Positions 44,672 through 55,157 of a stretch of DNA of 64,000 bases are shown here, one piece after another. Where the stretch lies: assembly GCF_965363235.1 (NCBI RefSeq), contig NC_134840.1, positions 89,106,416 to 89,170,415 on the forward strand. Direction: 5' to 3'. Both the position numbers and the translations under genes were made by a program. Source of the DNA: Mytilus galloprovincialis. Lineage: Eukaryota > Mollusca > Bivalvia > Mytilida > Mytilidae. The notes under the pieces are model-generated. The model did no database searches. It saw nothing but the letters and a program-made list of their open reading frames with translations, and was not told where the DNA came from. The first letter of the stretch is position 1. Each line of letters starts with the position of its first letter.

Positions 44672-45829
44672 TATTCAAGGTAATAAGCAAAAACTGAAAA
44701 ATTTCCTTAAAATTACTAATTCAGGGGCAGCAACCCAACAACGGGTTGTCCGATTTGTCTGAAAATTTCAGGGCAGATAGATATTGACCTGATAAACAAT
44801 TTTACCAAAATGTCAGATTTGCTCTAAATGCTCTGGTTTTTGAGTTATAAGCCAAAAACTGCATTTTACCCCTATGTTCTATTTTTAGCCATGGTGGCCA
44901 TCTTGGTTGGTTTGGCGGGTCACTGGACACAATTTTTTAACTAGATACCCCAATGATGATTGTGGCCAAGTTTGGATTAATTTGGCCCAGTAGTTTCAGA
45001 GAAGATTTTTGTAAAAGATTACTAAGATTTACGAAAAATGGTTAAAAATTGACTATAAAGGGCAATAACTCCTAAAGGGGTCAACTGACCATTTCGGTAA
45101 TGTTGACTAATTTGTAAATCTTACTCTGCTGAACATTATTGCTGTTTACAGTTTATCTCTATCTATAATAATATTCAAGATCATAACCAAAAACAGTAAA
45201 ATTTCCTTAAAATTACCAATTTAGGGGCAGCAACCCAACAACGGGTCGTCCGATTCATCTGAAAATTTCAGGGCAGATAGATCTTGACCTGATAAACAAT
45301 TTAACCCTGTCAGATTTGCTCTAAATGCTTTGGTTTTTGAGTTATAAGCCAAAAACTGCATTTTGTCTCTATGTTCTAATTTTAGCCATGGTGGCCATCT
45401 TGGTTGGTTTGGCGGGTCACTTGACACAAATTTTTAAACTAGATACCCCAATGATGATTGTGGCCAAGTTTGGTTAAATTTGGCCCACTAGTTTCAGAGG
45501 AGAAGATTTTTGTAAAAGAATACGAAAATTTACGAAAAATGGTTCAAAATTGACTATAAAGGGCAATAACTCCTAAAGGGGTCAACTGACCATTTTGGTC
45601 ATGTTGACTTATTTGTAAATCTTACTACTCTACTAAACATTATTGGTTCTTTACAGTTTATCTCTATCTATAATATTCAAGATCATAACCATTGTGGTCA
45701 AGTTTGGTTAAATTTGGCCCAGTAGTTTCAGAGGAGAAGATTTTTGTAAAAGTTAACGACGCCGGACACCGGACGCCAAGTGATGAGAAAGCTCACTTGG
45801 CCCTTTGGGCCAGGTGAGCTAAAAAAGGG

Positions 45830-46080
45830 TCTTATTCAAATTATTGCACATTAAGCTTTAATTTGGAAAAAATCTGAATTATACACATTTTTCCTTGTTT
45901 TGGAAAAAAAAGATCTAAACCTAAGTGAAAAACAAAAGTAATCACTGGATGTCTTTATTTTAAGCATCAACCTGAAAAGTAAGCCTATATTTGACTTAAT
46001 TTTGTTGATAAGAATAAAATGTATCAGACTGCACAGTACTGTGTTACAACAGTATAAACATCTTAATCAGAGAGTACACA
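45830..46080. other. Intron 2, short AT-rich stretch, nothing recognised
   Basis: No repeat or gene seen. Confidence 0.5.
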
Positions 46081-46084
46081 TAAA

Positions 46085-48421
46085 GGGCAGCAGTCCTTTT
46101 ACGCCAATTACTGTTTTTCAGGGGTATCATTTGCGCCAAATTTTATTTTCAAAATGTATCAATTGCGCCAATATTCGGAACTCATTTGTGCCAATTTACC
46201 TGTACATATATTTATCATAAATATTAATGATTACTATATATGTATTCTTATTTTTGCCCCAAAAGGTCATATCCAGAAATCAACGCCACTTTGCTTATTT
46301 GAATATTATACTAAAGAAATCGGATACGTGTCACGGAAATTACATTAAAATGATAGGGAATTTTGAAAAAAATGTCTGTTTTAATTTTAATTTAAGTGAT
46401 AGACAGGTTGCCGGGGCAGGAAATGAATATACACAACAATATACACCATTTAAACGAAACATAATGACTGTTGTTGCAAAAATACAGGTTCCTGAGCTAT
46501 TTTAAAAATCGAAGCGAGAGGCTTTTAACATTGCAGTGTAAAATACAGGCTAAAATGGCTGAAACGTCAAATTTGCAAACTTCTTGTTGAAAATTGGCTT
46601 ACAAGGTCATTACAAAAACAGGTTGCCGGGGTGAAATATGAAACTTGAATTTCCAAAGAATAAGCAAGTCCAAACCTTGTATGTGTAGTCGTTGAACTCT
46701 AGGTTCCCACGTAAAATTAAATTGTCACTATTTCAAGAAGAATAAACTCACGAAAGCACGAAAAATTCACTAAATTCGCGTTCATTGTTTTGATTTTGAC
46801 CGCCTGACAACTTTACGGAAATATCAAAGTGATTGTAAATAAGGACTCTGTGACGGGCAACTTATAATATCCGTGTTTTAAAGATTTTAATGATATCAAG
46901 CCTATCAAGCCAGTCCAGTTCAAAGTACTATCACGTGGTACAATTCTCATTTACATATTATGAATATTAATTAGCAAAACCACTACTAATTTCTGGCTAT
47001 GTATCACATGTTAGGAGATATTGCACCATAAAGACGAGTTTCTGAAGAGAATTAAATGACTTAAGCAGCATTAGACAGTCAATGTACAGAGAGAGAATAA
47101 AACTTATTGCTTTGCTTAACAAAGATATGCCAATATAGAAAATAGAAGTTTTTGCTCTTTATGTTTTAGCCACAAATGTTGATGACACAGAGCTTTGTTC
47201 CCACCATGCGTATGGGCTTTATTATTATTATGAACTATTATTAACTATTTTATGGATTTCATCCTTCAATGTTTGTGTTTTTGGACAATAAAAAGCAGCA
47301 GCAGCAATAAAAACATATGTTGCAGAAAAGGAAACATGTGCCGTGTTACACTGCCGGTTCCAAGTCCGAATAAAGGAGTAAGGAAGTAATTTTCTTTTAA
47401 CTAGGGCAATCGTATGTTTTATTTTTGGCGCAAATGAAACCATCTAATTGTCGAGCCTTCGACTTTAGTCGAAAAAGCGAGACTAAGCGATCCTACATTC
47501 CGTCGTCGTCGGCGTCGTCGTCGTCGGTGTCGTCGTCGGCGGCGTCCACAAATATTCACTCTGTATTAAAGTTTTTGAAATTTTAATAACTTTCTTAAAC
47601 TATACTGAATTTCTACCAAACTTGGACAGAAGCTTGTTTATGATCATAAGAAAGTATCCAGAAGTAAATTTTGTAAAAATAAAATTCCATTTTTTCCGTA
47701 TTTTACTTATAAATGGACTTAGTTTTTCTGCGAGGAAACATTACATTCACTCTGTGGTTAAAGTTTATAAAATTTTAATAACTTTCATAAACTATCCTTG
47801 ATTTGTACCAAACTTGGACAGAAGCTTGTTTATGATCATAAGATAGTATCAAGAAGAAAATTTTGTAAAAATAAATTTCCACTTTTCCGTATTTTACTTA
47901 TAAATGGACTTAGTTTTTTTGCCAGAAACAAAACATTCACTCTGTGGTTTAAGTTTTTAAAATTTTTATAATGTTCTTAAACTATCCTGGATTTCTACCA
48001 AACTTAGACAAAAGCTTATTTCTGATCATAAGATATTATTCAGAAGTAAATTTTGTAAAAAAAAATATTCACTTTTTCCGTATTTTACTTATAAATGGAC
48101 TTAGTTTTTCTTCCAGTTAATATTACATACAGTCTGCAGTTAAAGTTTATAAAACATTTATTAGATTCATAAACTATCCTGGATTTTTTTACCAAACTTG
48201 GAAGCTTCTTTCAATCAAAAGACAGTATCGTGAGGGAAATTTTTATTGATGTTTTTCCTCATTTTTGTTGAGTCTGCGATTAACAGAAAAAGTAGGCGAG
48301 ACACCGGGTTCCGTGGAACCCTTACGAATTTTTTTAAAACATGTGGCGCAAACGTAGCATTTGAGAAAAAAAAGTTGTGGCGCAAAAGGACGCATTTTTG
48401 GCGCAAACGGATCTCTCCCAC
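46085..48421. mobile_element. GCGCCAA-element, copy B, split by a family F Helitron-like element
   Basis: The left side (46085-46205) has AGTCCTTTTACGCCAATTAC, ATCATTTGCGCCAAATTTTA, ATTGCGCCAATATTCGGAAC and ATTTGTGCCAATTTACC, as in copy A. The right side (48340-48421) has GTGGCGCAAACGTAGC, GTGGCGCAAAAGGACGC and TTGGCGCAAACGGATC. The interior at 46990-47400 is alignable with copy A (TTTTAGCCACAAATGTTGAT, GACAATAAAAAGCAGC). 46230-46990 contains extra sequence not in copy A. Confidence 0.7.
47449..48329 (+). mobile_element. Helitron-like family F, 880 bp
   Basis: Starts TTGTCGAGCCTTCGACTTTA and a GTCGTCGTCGGCGTCG run. Four core units of about 190 bp follow (ATTCACTCTG near 47553, 47745, 47935, then a diverged one near 48124, each with TACCAAACTTGGACAGAAGC and CGTATTTTACTTATAAATGG). 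It ends AGGCGAGACACCGGGTTCCG, TGGAACCCTTACGAA. GGGTTCCGTGGAACCC is the end hairpin. The site is ATCTAATT|...|TTTTTAAAAC; the empty host in copy A reads GTAATTTTAAAAC. Confidence 0.88.
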
Positions 48422-48510
48422 TTAAAGAAATGCATCCATAGATATATACATTGCACAACAAAGGCTTAAAAAATCAGGGTAATATTCATATTTTAACTTT
48501 TTTTATTCAG

Positions 48511-48710
48511 ACAATTATCAGAAATGGTAAATAAAATGAGCAATGTACTGAAAAGGCATGGAGTAGGAAAAGGTGATCCTGTTGCAATTTATTTGCCCAC
48601 TACTCCCATGGCAGTAGCAGCCATGTTAGCATGTGCTAGGATTGGTGCTATTCACAATGTGGTGTTTGCTGGTTTTAGTGCTGGATCATTATCTGACAGA
48701 ATCAAAAATG
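48511..48710 (+). CDS. ACSS1: ACSS1 exon 3 (codons 145-211)
   Basis: Acceptor TTTTATTCAG; donor AATG|GTACGG. The first base completes an arginine codon. The peptide reads [60 protein letters not shown] and [19 protein letters not shown] is a signature of acetyl-CoA synthetases within the N-terminal adenylate-forming domain. The exon leaves one base (G) for exon 4. No internal stop or frame lesion. Confidence 0.96.
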
Positions 48711-49283
48711 GTACGGTTTTCTAAAATATAACAAAGAATTCATATATATGTTGTGTACAAGTTGTAATGTTATACAAATTATAATTTGTACAGTTTTTTT
48801 GTACAAGTTATCAGTGTTTATGGATGATGCAAACACAGTTTTTTATTTCACAGATTTCTGTGACATTTGCACAACTTCATCATAACTTCTAATATTGAGC
48901 ATTTAATAAAAAAAAAAAATATAAGACCACAAAAAGACTTTCTATGGGTACGAATATGGTATAAGGACAAAAATAAAATTAGAATTTGAACCATTCAGGT
49001 ATCCTTATTTCCAGTTTGAGGACAAAGAGACTAGCACTAAATGTTAGGTTGAAGTATATAAATTTGATTTCAAAACATTAAACTAGTACATTCTAGAAGA
49101 TAAACCTGTATCAATTGGTGCAAGAAGGTATGTGTCAAAAAACTTATAACTTGTACACAAACTCTGTACAAATTATAATTTGTACAAACTTATATCTTGT
49201 ACACAACATATATATAGTAGTGAAATTTGTATTTTTTTATTCACAGGGAATTTTCATTTGCCCCATTTTTTAGGTTATCCTCC
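48711..49283. other. ACSS1 intron 3, start
   Basis: Contains repeated TACAAATTATAATTTGTACA-like palindromic words (48770-48790, 49165-49190) and GTTGTGTACAAG / CTTGTACACAAC at 48750 and 49195. These look like the inverted ends of a roughly 450 bp MITE (about 48745-49205). No gene. Confidence 0.55.
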
Positions 49284-49345
49284 TTTTTATACGACCGCAA
49301 ATTTTGAAAAAATTTTCGTCGTATATTGCTATCACGTTGGCGTCT

Positions 49346-49389
<44 letters not shown>

Positions 49390-51296
49390 CGTCGTCCGAA
49401 TACTTTTAGTTTTCGCACTCTAACTTTAGTAAAAGTGAATGGAAATCTATGAAATTTTAACACAAGGTTTATGACCACAAAAGGAAGGTTGGTATTGATT
49501 TTGGGAGTTTTGGTCCCAACATTTTAGGAATTAGGGGCCAAAAAGGGCCCAAATAAGCATTTTCTTGGTTTTCGCACTATAACTTTAGTTTAAGTTAATA
49601 GAAATCTATGAAATTTTGACACAAGGTTTATGACCACAAAAGAACGGTTGGGATTGATTTTGGGAGTTTTGGTCTCAACAGTTTAGGAATTAGGGGCCAA
49701 AAAAGGGCCCAAATAAGCATTATTCTTGGTTTTCGCACAATAACATTAGTTTAAGTAAATAGAAATCAATGAAATTTAAACACAATGTTAATGACTACAA
49801 AAGGAAGGTTGGTATTGATTTTGGGAGTTTAGGTCCCAACAGTTTAGGAACTAGGGGCCAAAAAGGGACCCAAATAAGCATTTTTCTTGGTTTTCGCACA
49901 ATAACGTTAGTATAAGTAAATAGAAATCTATGAAATTTAAACACAAGGTTTATGACCATAAAAGAAAGGTTGGGTTTGATTTTGGGAGTTTTGGTCCCAA
50001 CATAATAAGGGGCCCAAAGGGTCCAAAATTAAACTTTTGTTTGATTTCATCAAAATTGAATAATTGGGGTTCTTTGATATGCTGAATCTAACTGTCATGA
50101 CTGTGTATGTAGATTCTTAACTTTTGGTCCCGTTTTCAAATTGGTCTACATTAAGGTCCAAAGGGTCCAAAATTAAACTTAGTTTGATTTTGACAAAAAA
50201 TGAATCAGTTAGGTTCTTTGATATGCTGAATCTAAAAATGTACTTAGATTCTTGATTATTGGCCCAGTTTTCAAGTTGGTCCAAATCGGGGTCCAAAATT
50301 AAACTTTGTTTGATTTCATCAAAAATTGAATAAATGGGGTTCTTTGATATACCAATTCTAACTGTGTATGTAGATTCTTCATTTTTGGTCCTGTTTTCAA
50401 ATTGGTCTACACTAAAGTCCAAAGGGTCCAAAATTAAACTTAGTCTGATTTTAACAAAAATTGAAATCTTGAAGTTCTTTGATATGCTGAATCCAAAAAT
50501 GTACTTAGATTTTTTATTATGGGCCCAGTTTTCAAGTTGGTCCAAATCAGGATCTAAAATTATTATATTAAGTATTGTGCAATAGCAAGTCTTCTCAATT
50601 GCACAGTATTGCGCAATGGCAAGAAATATCTAATTGCACAATATTGTGAAATATCAAATTTTTTTTTAATTAGAGTTATCTTTCTTTGTCCAGAATAGTA
50701 AGCAAGAAATATCTTATTGCAAAATATTGTGCAATAGCAAGATTTTTTTTTAATTGGAGTTATCTTTCTTTGTCCAGAATCAACTTAAATCCTTGTTATA
50801 TACAATATACAATGTATATTCACTTTTTACTACCAACTGATAAATTAAAATAATCTTTACCATTCAGTGATAACAAGCAGTTTTTTTACATCTTAATATT
50901 TTATGATGTATTTAAATGAGTAGTTATTGTTGCAAACTCCATAAGAAATTTTAATTGAGATTAGTTTTGGAATAAGGGAAAGGGGGATGTGATTAAAAAA
51001 ATTGGGTTCAATTTTTCTCATTTGAAATTTCATAAATAAAAAAGAAAATTTCTTCAAACATTTTTTTGAGAGGATTAATATTCAACAGCATAGTGAATTG
51101 CTCTAAGAGAAACAAAAATTTTAAGTTCATTAGAACACATTCATTCTGTGTCAGAAACCTATGCTGTGTCAACTATTTAATCACAATCCAAATTTAGAGC
51201 TGAATCCAGCTTGAATGTTGTGTCCATACTTGCCCTAACCGTTCAGGGTTCAACCTCTGCGGTCGTATAAAGCTACGCCCTGCGGAGCATCTGGTT
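49284..51296 (+). mobile_element. Helitron-like family A, copy 4 (2.01 kb)
   Basis: Same start and end words as copies 1-3, with a longer (GTC)n run (49340-49392). Four 161 bp core units (TTTTCGCAC at 49409, 49569, 49730, 49892) and the same series of 130 bp core units follow. It shares small peculiarities with copy 3, such as GTCATGACTGTGTNTGTAG and AAAGAACGGTTGGG, so the two are recent relatives. The arginine-only stretches in nearby minus frames are the microsatellite translated. Confidence 0.92.
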
Positions 51297-51770
51297 ATAA
51301 GCCTGTTTACGGGACGTATTATGGTATACAGTTGTCTATCTGTTCGTCTTCAACATGTCAGACTATAGCTCAAAAACTCTTTAATCAATTTGCATGAAAC
51401 TCTGGAAAATTGACAGGAGCTCATTTCCGTTTTATATATTAAGATTTTACGTGTTCGAATTATTGGGTTTTATTCATTAAAAAGGATGGATTTTACAGGT
51501 TTTATACAACTGCAAAATGTTTTTTGGGATCATATAATGGTATGATGTCTGCATCGTAGTCTGAAGACACATTTGGTTTCCTGACAAAAACTTGATTTAA
51601 AGTGAATGGATCTCTATGTGATTTTTAAGAAGGTTCAATACCACACAAGGAAGATTGGGATAGATTTTGGGGATGATGGTCCCAATTGTTTAGGAATTAG
51701 GGGCCAAAAAGGGGCCCTAAATAAGCATTTTTAGGCAGTTAAGCTGCCTTTTGTGAGCACCCTAGGTTTT
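51297..51770 (+). mobile_element. Decayed Helitron-like fragments (families C and A)
   Basis: 51310-51460 has ACGGGACGTATTATGGTATA, ACATGTCAGACTATAGCTCA, as at the start of 58515-59198. 51500-51735 has TTTTATACAACTGCAAAATG, AGGAAGATTGGGATAGATTT, GGGCCAAAAAGGGGCCC, as in the family A core. Both lack clean ends. Confidence 0.65.
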
Positions 51771-51939
51771 TGGTTCTATTCAATAAATGCTGAAATACGT
51801 GCCATTGTTATTATCTAGCTGGTTTAATATTATGTTATTTATAACTAATTGAACGCTTTTTTTCATACTTTTAATTCTGGATTACAAAAAATATGACCAG
51901 AAAAACCTTAAATGATCAGCGAACCACCCAAAAGTTTTG

Positions 51940-52670
51940 AGTGGGGTACCAATTTTCGGGGTTTTCTTGGATGGATTTATCCATGAATTTAAGTGTCCAA
52001 CGAAATATAACAACCGTTGTCCAAATCAAGACATGTAGGTTTGACTACTGATATGATCTAGAGAATATATTGAATATTGCCAAATCTACAATAGTAATCA
52101 CAGGGCAAACGCACTATGAACTACAACTGCAGGCAGGATTATACCAATTAAATCTTTAAAAACCTAAACTGTCCACTTTTTGATTTTTTAATTCTCAAAA
52201 CAAATATGTTTGATCGACGAAAGTAAGATTTCCGGTATTAATATGCTATATGATAAAGTGTTCATTTTATATCTTAATAATTCTTATACATATTGGAAAT
52301 AATTATTTCATGCTGGACTTGCTTTTGAAGAATTATTTTACAATTCAAGATATGTTTACAGCATTTGATTATGTAACTGTTTTCTATAGGTGACAAGATT
52401 ATGACCTAATTAACACCTTTGATAATCCTTAATCTGTCGTTCACTTAACCCCTTAGTTAATTAGCATGATCACTACCCAAGGGTCAATGTTTACTTTGCA
52501 ATTTCCTTCAATGCAAACAATTGTAACCTTTGTTTCTAATTGCTTCAATTTTCAATTTTTATTTTTTTAAGAAAACTAAAATCCACAAATTCAAAAACCC
52601 ACACACATGTTAATGTTGCTCAAACCACGAAAATTGATACCCACGAATTAAAGTACTTTCACAGTATATA
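51940..52670. mobile_element. Possible DNA element with TACCAATTTTCG ends
   Basis: GGTACCAATTTTCGGGGTTT near 51945 is mirrored by AACCACGAAAATTGATACCC near 52625, followed by CACGAATTAAAGTACTTTCA. The interior is AT-rich without frames. Related to the MITE at 31288-31500. Confidence 0.5.
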
Positions 52671-52739
52671 AAAAAAAATTGAATATTGATCGTAATATAT
52701 ATACCGTATTATATAAAAAAAATCATCTGGATGTTTCAG

Positions 52740-52915
52740 CTAAAGCAGAAACAGTTATAACAGCAGATGAGGGAATCAGAGGGGGTAAGAAGATTCCATT
52801 AAAAGCAGTAGTTGATGATGCTGTTAAACTTAGTGGATGTGTAAAAAGAGTATTTGTGTATCGTAGAACAAAGAGAGATGTACCCATGACAGATGTGGAT
52901 TTTGACCTAGAAAAG
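52740..52915 (+). CDS. ACSS1: ACSS1 exon 4 (codons 212-270)
   Basis: Acceptor ATGTTTCAG; donor AAAAG|GTATGA, phase 0. Two bases join the G of exon 3 to make alanine, giving KN-AKAETVITADEGIRGGKK and IPLKAVVDDAVKLSGCVKRV, then RRTKRDVPMTDVDFDLEK. The block AKAxxVITADxGxRGGK-x-x-xLK is characteristic of acetyl-CoA synthetases. This region connects the first half of the N-terminal domain to the nucleotide-binding loop encoded by the next exon. Confidence 0.95.
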
Positions 52916-53870
52916 GTATGATTTGATTTTTGAACTAGAGATCTAATGATATAATTAAATCATATATAATGATAAAAACATTCTTAGGTCAGTATGTCAA
53001 GTTCATTGTTACTAAAACTCAACTGAAATAAGGACAGAAATTGTGCTTACTGATGATATACAATGATTTGACATGGGATTGGTTGCTTTGTGTCTAGTTG
53101 CATATATTTCATGCATGTGACTAGAATGATAGAAGGGAAAATTTGGAATTCCACATGCACATGAGGTTATATTGGATACTCCAATAGGAAGACAAGTTTT
53201 GCCTAGAAGGTGGCTGTAATAGACCCTATAATAATTGTTGCAAGGGTTCTTGTATATGCAGTGAGAGTACCACTCACTTTACAAGATATATGGCAGTAAC
53301 ATATCTTCTTATATAATTGAAATCTTAATGAAATATCGAAGGAAAGTTTGTATGATGTATGCCTCGAGTTAATTTCCTACTGAAGAACTTTAGCAAGGTG
53401 CCACTTTATAGTCTGTATTCAGTTTAATAAAAAAAAGCTTAAATACATTTTGAATAAAATAATCAGCTTTATATCAGACCTAAGTCCCATATCACAGTAG
53501 CTTATATATGTCATGATAGAGTCATTATTTGTCATCGATTTTCAGAACTTGCATTTTTACATGATTAAGTATCTAACAGATATGAAAAATACAGTTTAAA
53601 GCATTTCATTGCAGGTGTAACATAACTTTAGATCAATTATTCCAAATTTTGTACAAGCTTTTTAGCACGTCAAGCAGTTATTTTTTTTAAATATGAGCAG
53701 CAGCCTTAAAGTTATTTTAAGATATAAACTTTCATAAGAAAAATTTACCCTTTCAAGACCCAATTAAGCATTCAATTTTTCATTTATAGTTATCATCTCT
53801 TCGGAAAATGGAATTTGTGGGAGTGGATAAAATGTTTACAACGTTTGTTTGTCAGTCTGTCATGCACGGT
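52916..53870. other. ACSS1 intron 4, start, no recognised feature
   Basis: A single TTGCATATATTTCATGCATG word near 53097 resembles the repeat at 20810-21430. No gene. Confidence 0.5.
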
Positions 53871-53879
53871 TAATATACA

Positions 53880-54260
53880 TAAAAAAGTGGTATGCTTGCC
53901 AATGAAACAACTCTCCACAAGAGACCAAATAACACAGAAATTAACAACTATCCAGCCTTCAACAATGAGCAAAGCCCATACAGCATAGTCAGCCATAGAA
54001 GGCCCCGAAGTGACAAACGTAAAACATTTCAAATGAGAAAACTAACAGCCTAATTTATGAACAAACAAATGAATGAAAAACAAAGATGTAACACATCAAC
54101 AAATGACAACCACTGAAATACAGGCTCTTGACTTGGGGGACAGACACATACATACAGAATGTGGAGAGTTTAAACATATTAGCGGGATCCCAACCCTCCC
54201 TCTGACCTGGGACAAACCTCCCTCTGACCTGGGACAGTGGTGTAACAGAACAACATAACA
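53880..54260 (-). repeat. Mytilus-type 380 bp repeat, nearly full length
   Basis: On + it reads GTATGCTTGCCAATGAAACA, ACTCTCCACAAGAGACCAAA, GCCTTCAACAATGAGCAAAG, then AATACAGGCTCTTGACTTGG and AGCGGGATCCCAACCCTCCC. CCTCCCTCTGACCTGGGACA is duplicated in tandem at 54197-54238. The 79-residue minus frame is repeat sequence. Confidence 0.8.
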
Positions 54261-54511
54261 TAACAAAAAGACACTAAGTACTGATCTGAGAGTACTCGAG
54301 TTACTGACAGCTAGTTCAATGCCACTTACAACTAATAAAAAAAATCATGGATCTAAGTTTTGCATTTAGGTAAAGACTGAAACAAACTGTGAGTAGAAAA
54401 AGATTGATTTACTATTATTGGATAGTAACGATTGTCTATGAAAAAAGAGTCATATTGATCTAAACTAATTTCTGGGTAAGTTTTGAATTAAGATACAAAA
54501 TCCAAAAAAAA

Positions 54512-54772
54512 TAATGTTGTGACCGCTTAATATAATGTTGGGACCACTGCGTATAATGTTGTGAGCACTAGTACTGCATATAATGTTGTGAGCACTGCAT
54601 ATAATGTTGTGAACACTGCATATAATGTTGTGGGCACTGCATATAATGCTGTGAGCACTGCATATAATATTGTGAACACTGCATATAATGTTGTGAGCAC
54701 TGCATATAATGTTGTGAGCACTGCATATAATATTGTGAACACTGCATATAATGTTGTGAGCACTGCACATAT
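54512..54772. repeat. Second 21 bp tandem array, about 12 units
   Basis: The unit is ATAATGTTGTGAGCACTGCAT with A/G and G/A variants (GTGAACAC, GTGGGCAC, ATATTGTGAAC). The frames of 70-100 residues over it in three phases are by-products of the period. Confidence 0.95.
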
Positions 54773-54779
54773 TTGCTGA

Positions 54780-55140
54780 ACATCAACATAAGGCAGTCAT
54801 GGCGTTCCATACTTAATAGTGCTAGAAGAGTACGATACATCATATTTAAACGGTTCTATTTCTATCATTAACTTCAGTGTTACTTAAATAAATATAAAAT
54901 CGTCCGAAATTAAGATCAAATCAAACTAAAACTTAGTTTTTGAGTTCTGTCGAATTCACCCCTTTCTAAATAAGGAGTTGTATCTGAATATTGTAGAAAA
55001 TCTTCTGAGTTGTGTCGAATTTTCACAGAGTTAAAATAAAATCCTTCCTATGCTAAAATGCAAAAACTGTCCATTGATTGGCACAGATGCATAGTCTGTC
55101 AGGTATTTACTACATAGAAACTATGCAGTTCAACACTTAA
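54780..55140. other. ACSS1 intron 4, nothing recognised
   Basis: GTCATGGCGTTCCATACTTA near 54800 resembles AATCATGACGTTCCATACTTC near 26333. No gene. Confidence 0.5.
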
Positions 55141-55157
55141 ATGAAGATACAGTTGTA

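Larger units (their letters stand above)
41125..45822 (-). mobile_element. Helitron-like family B, copy B, containing two nested Helitrons
   Basis: Left part 41125-41982 begins ACTAGAGGCTCTCAAGAGCC. Right part 44672-45822 ends CTCACTTGGCCCTTTGGGCC, AGGTGAGCT. The parts join at CTATAATAA|TATTCAAG once the Helitron at 41983-44671 is removed. Core units of about 550 bp (CAGGGCAGATAGATCTTGAC, AGCCATGGTGGCCAT) recur at 41580, 44775 and 45270. Confidence 0.85.

Noticed and set aside
43463..50545. Paralogous 142-residue minus-strand proteins (MDQLENWAHNK...)
   Set aside because: Frames read through the 130 bp core units of family A copies 3 and 4. The internal repetition follows the DNA period, and the other copies have no such intact frame.
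53793..54032. Membrane-like 79-residue ORF
   Set aside because: Lies in the dispersed Mytilus 380 bp repeat, which recurs in the window without a conserved frame.
54465..54843. Overlapping ORFs of 72-101 residues
   Set aside because: Same cause: 21 bp units translated in different phases on both strands.
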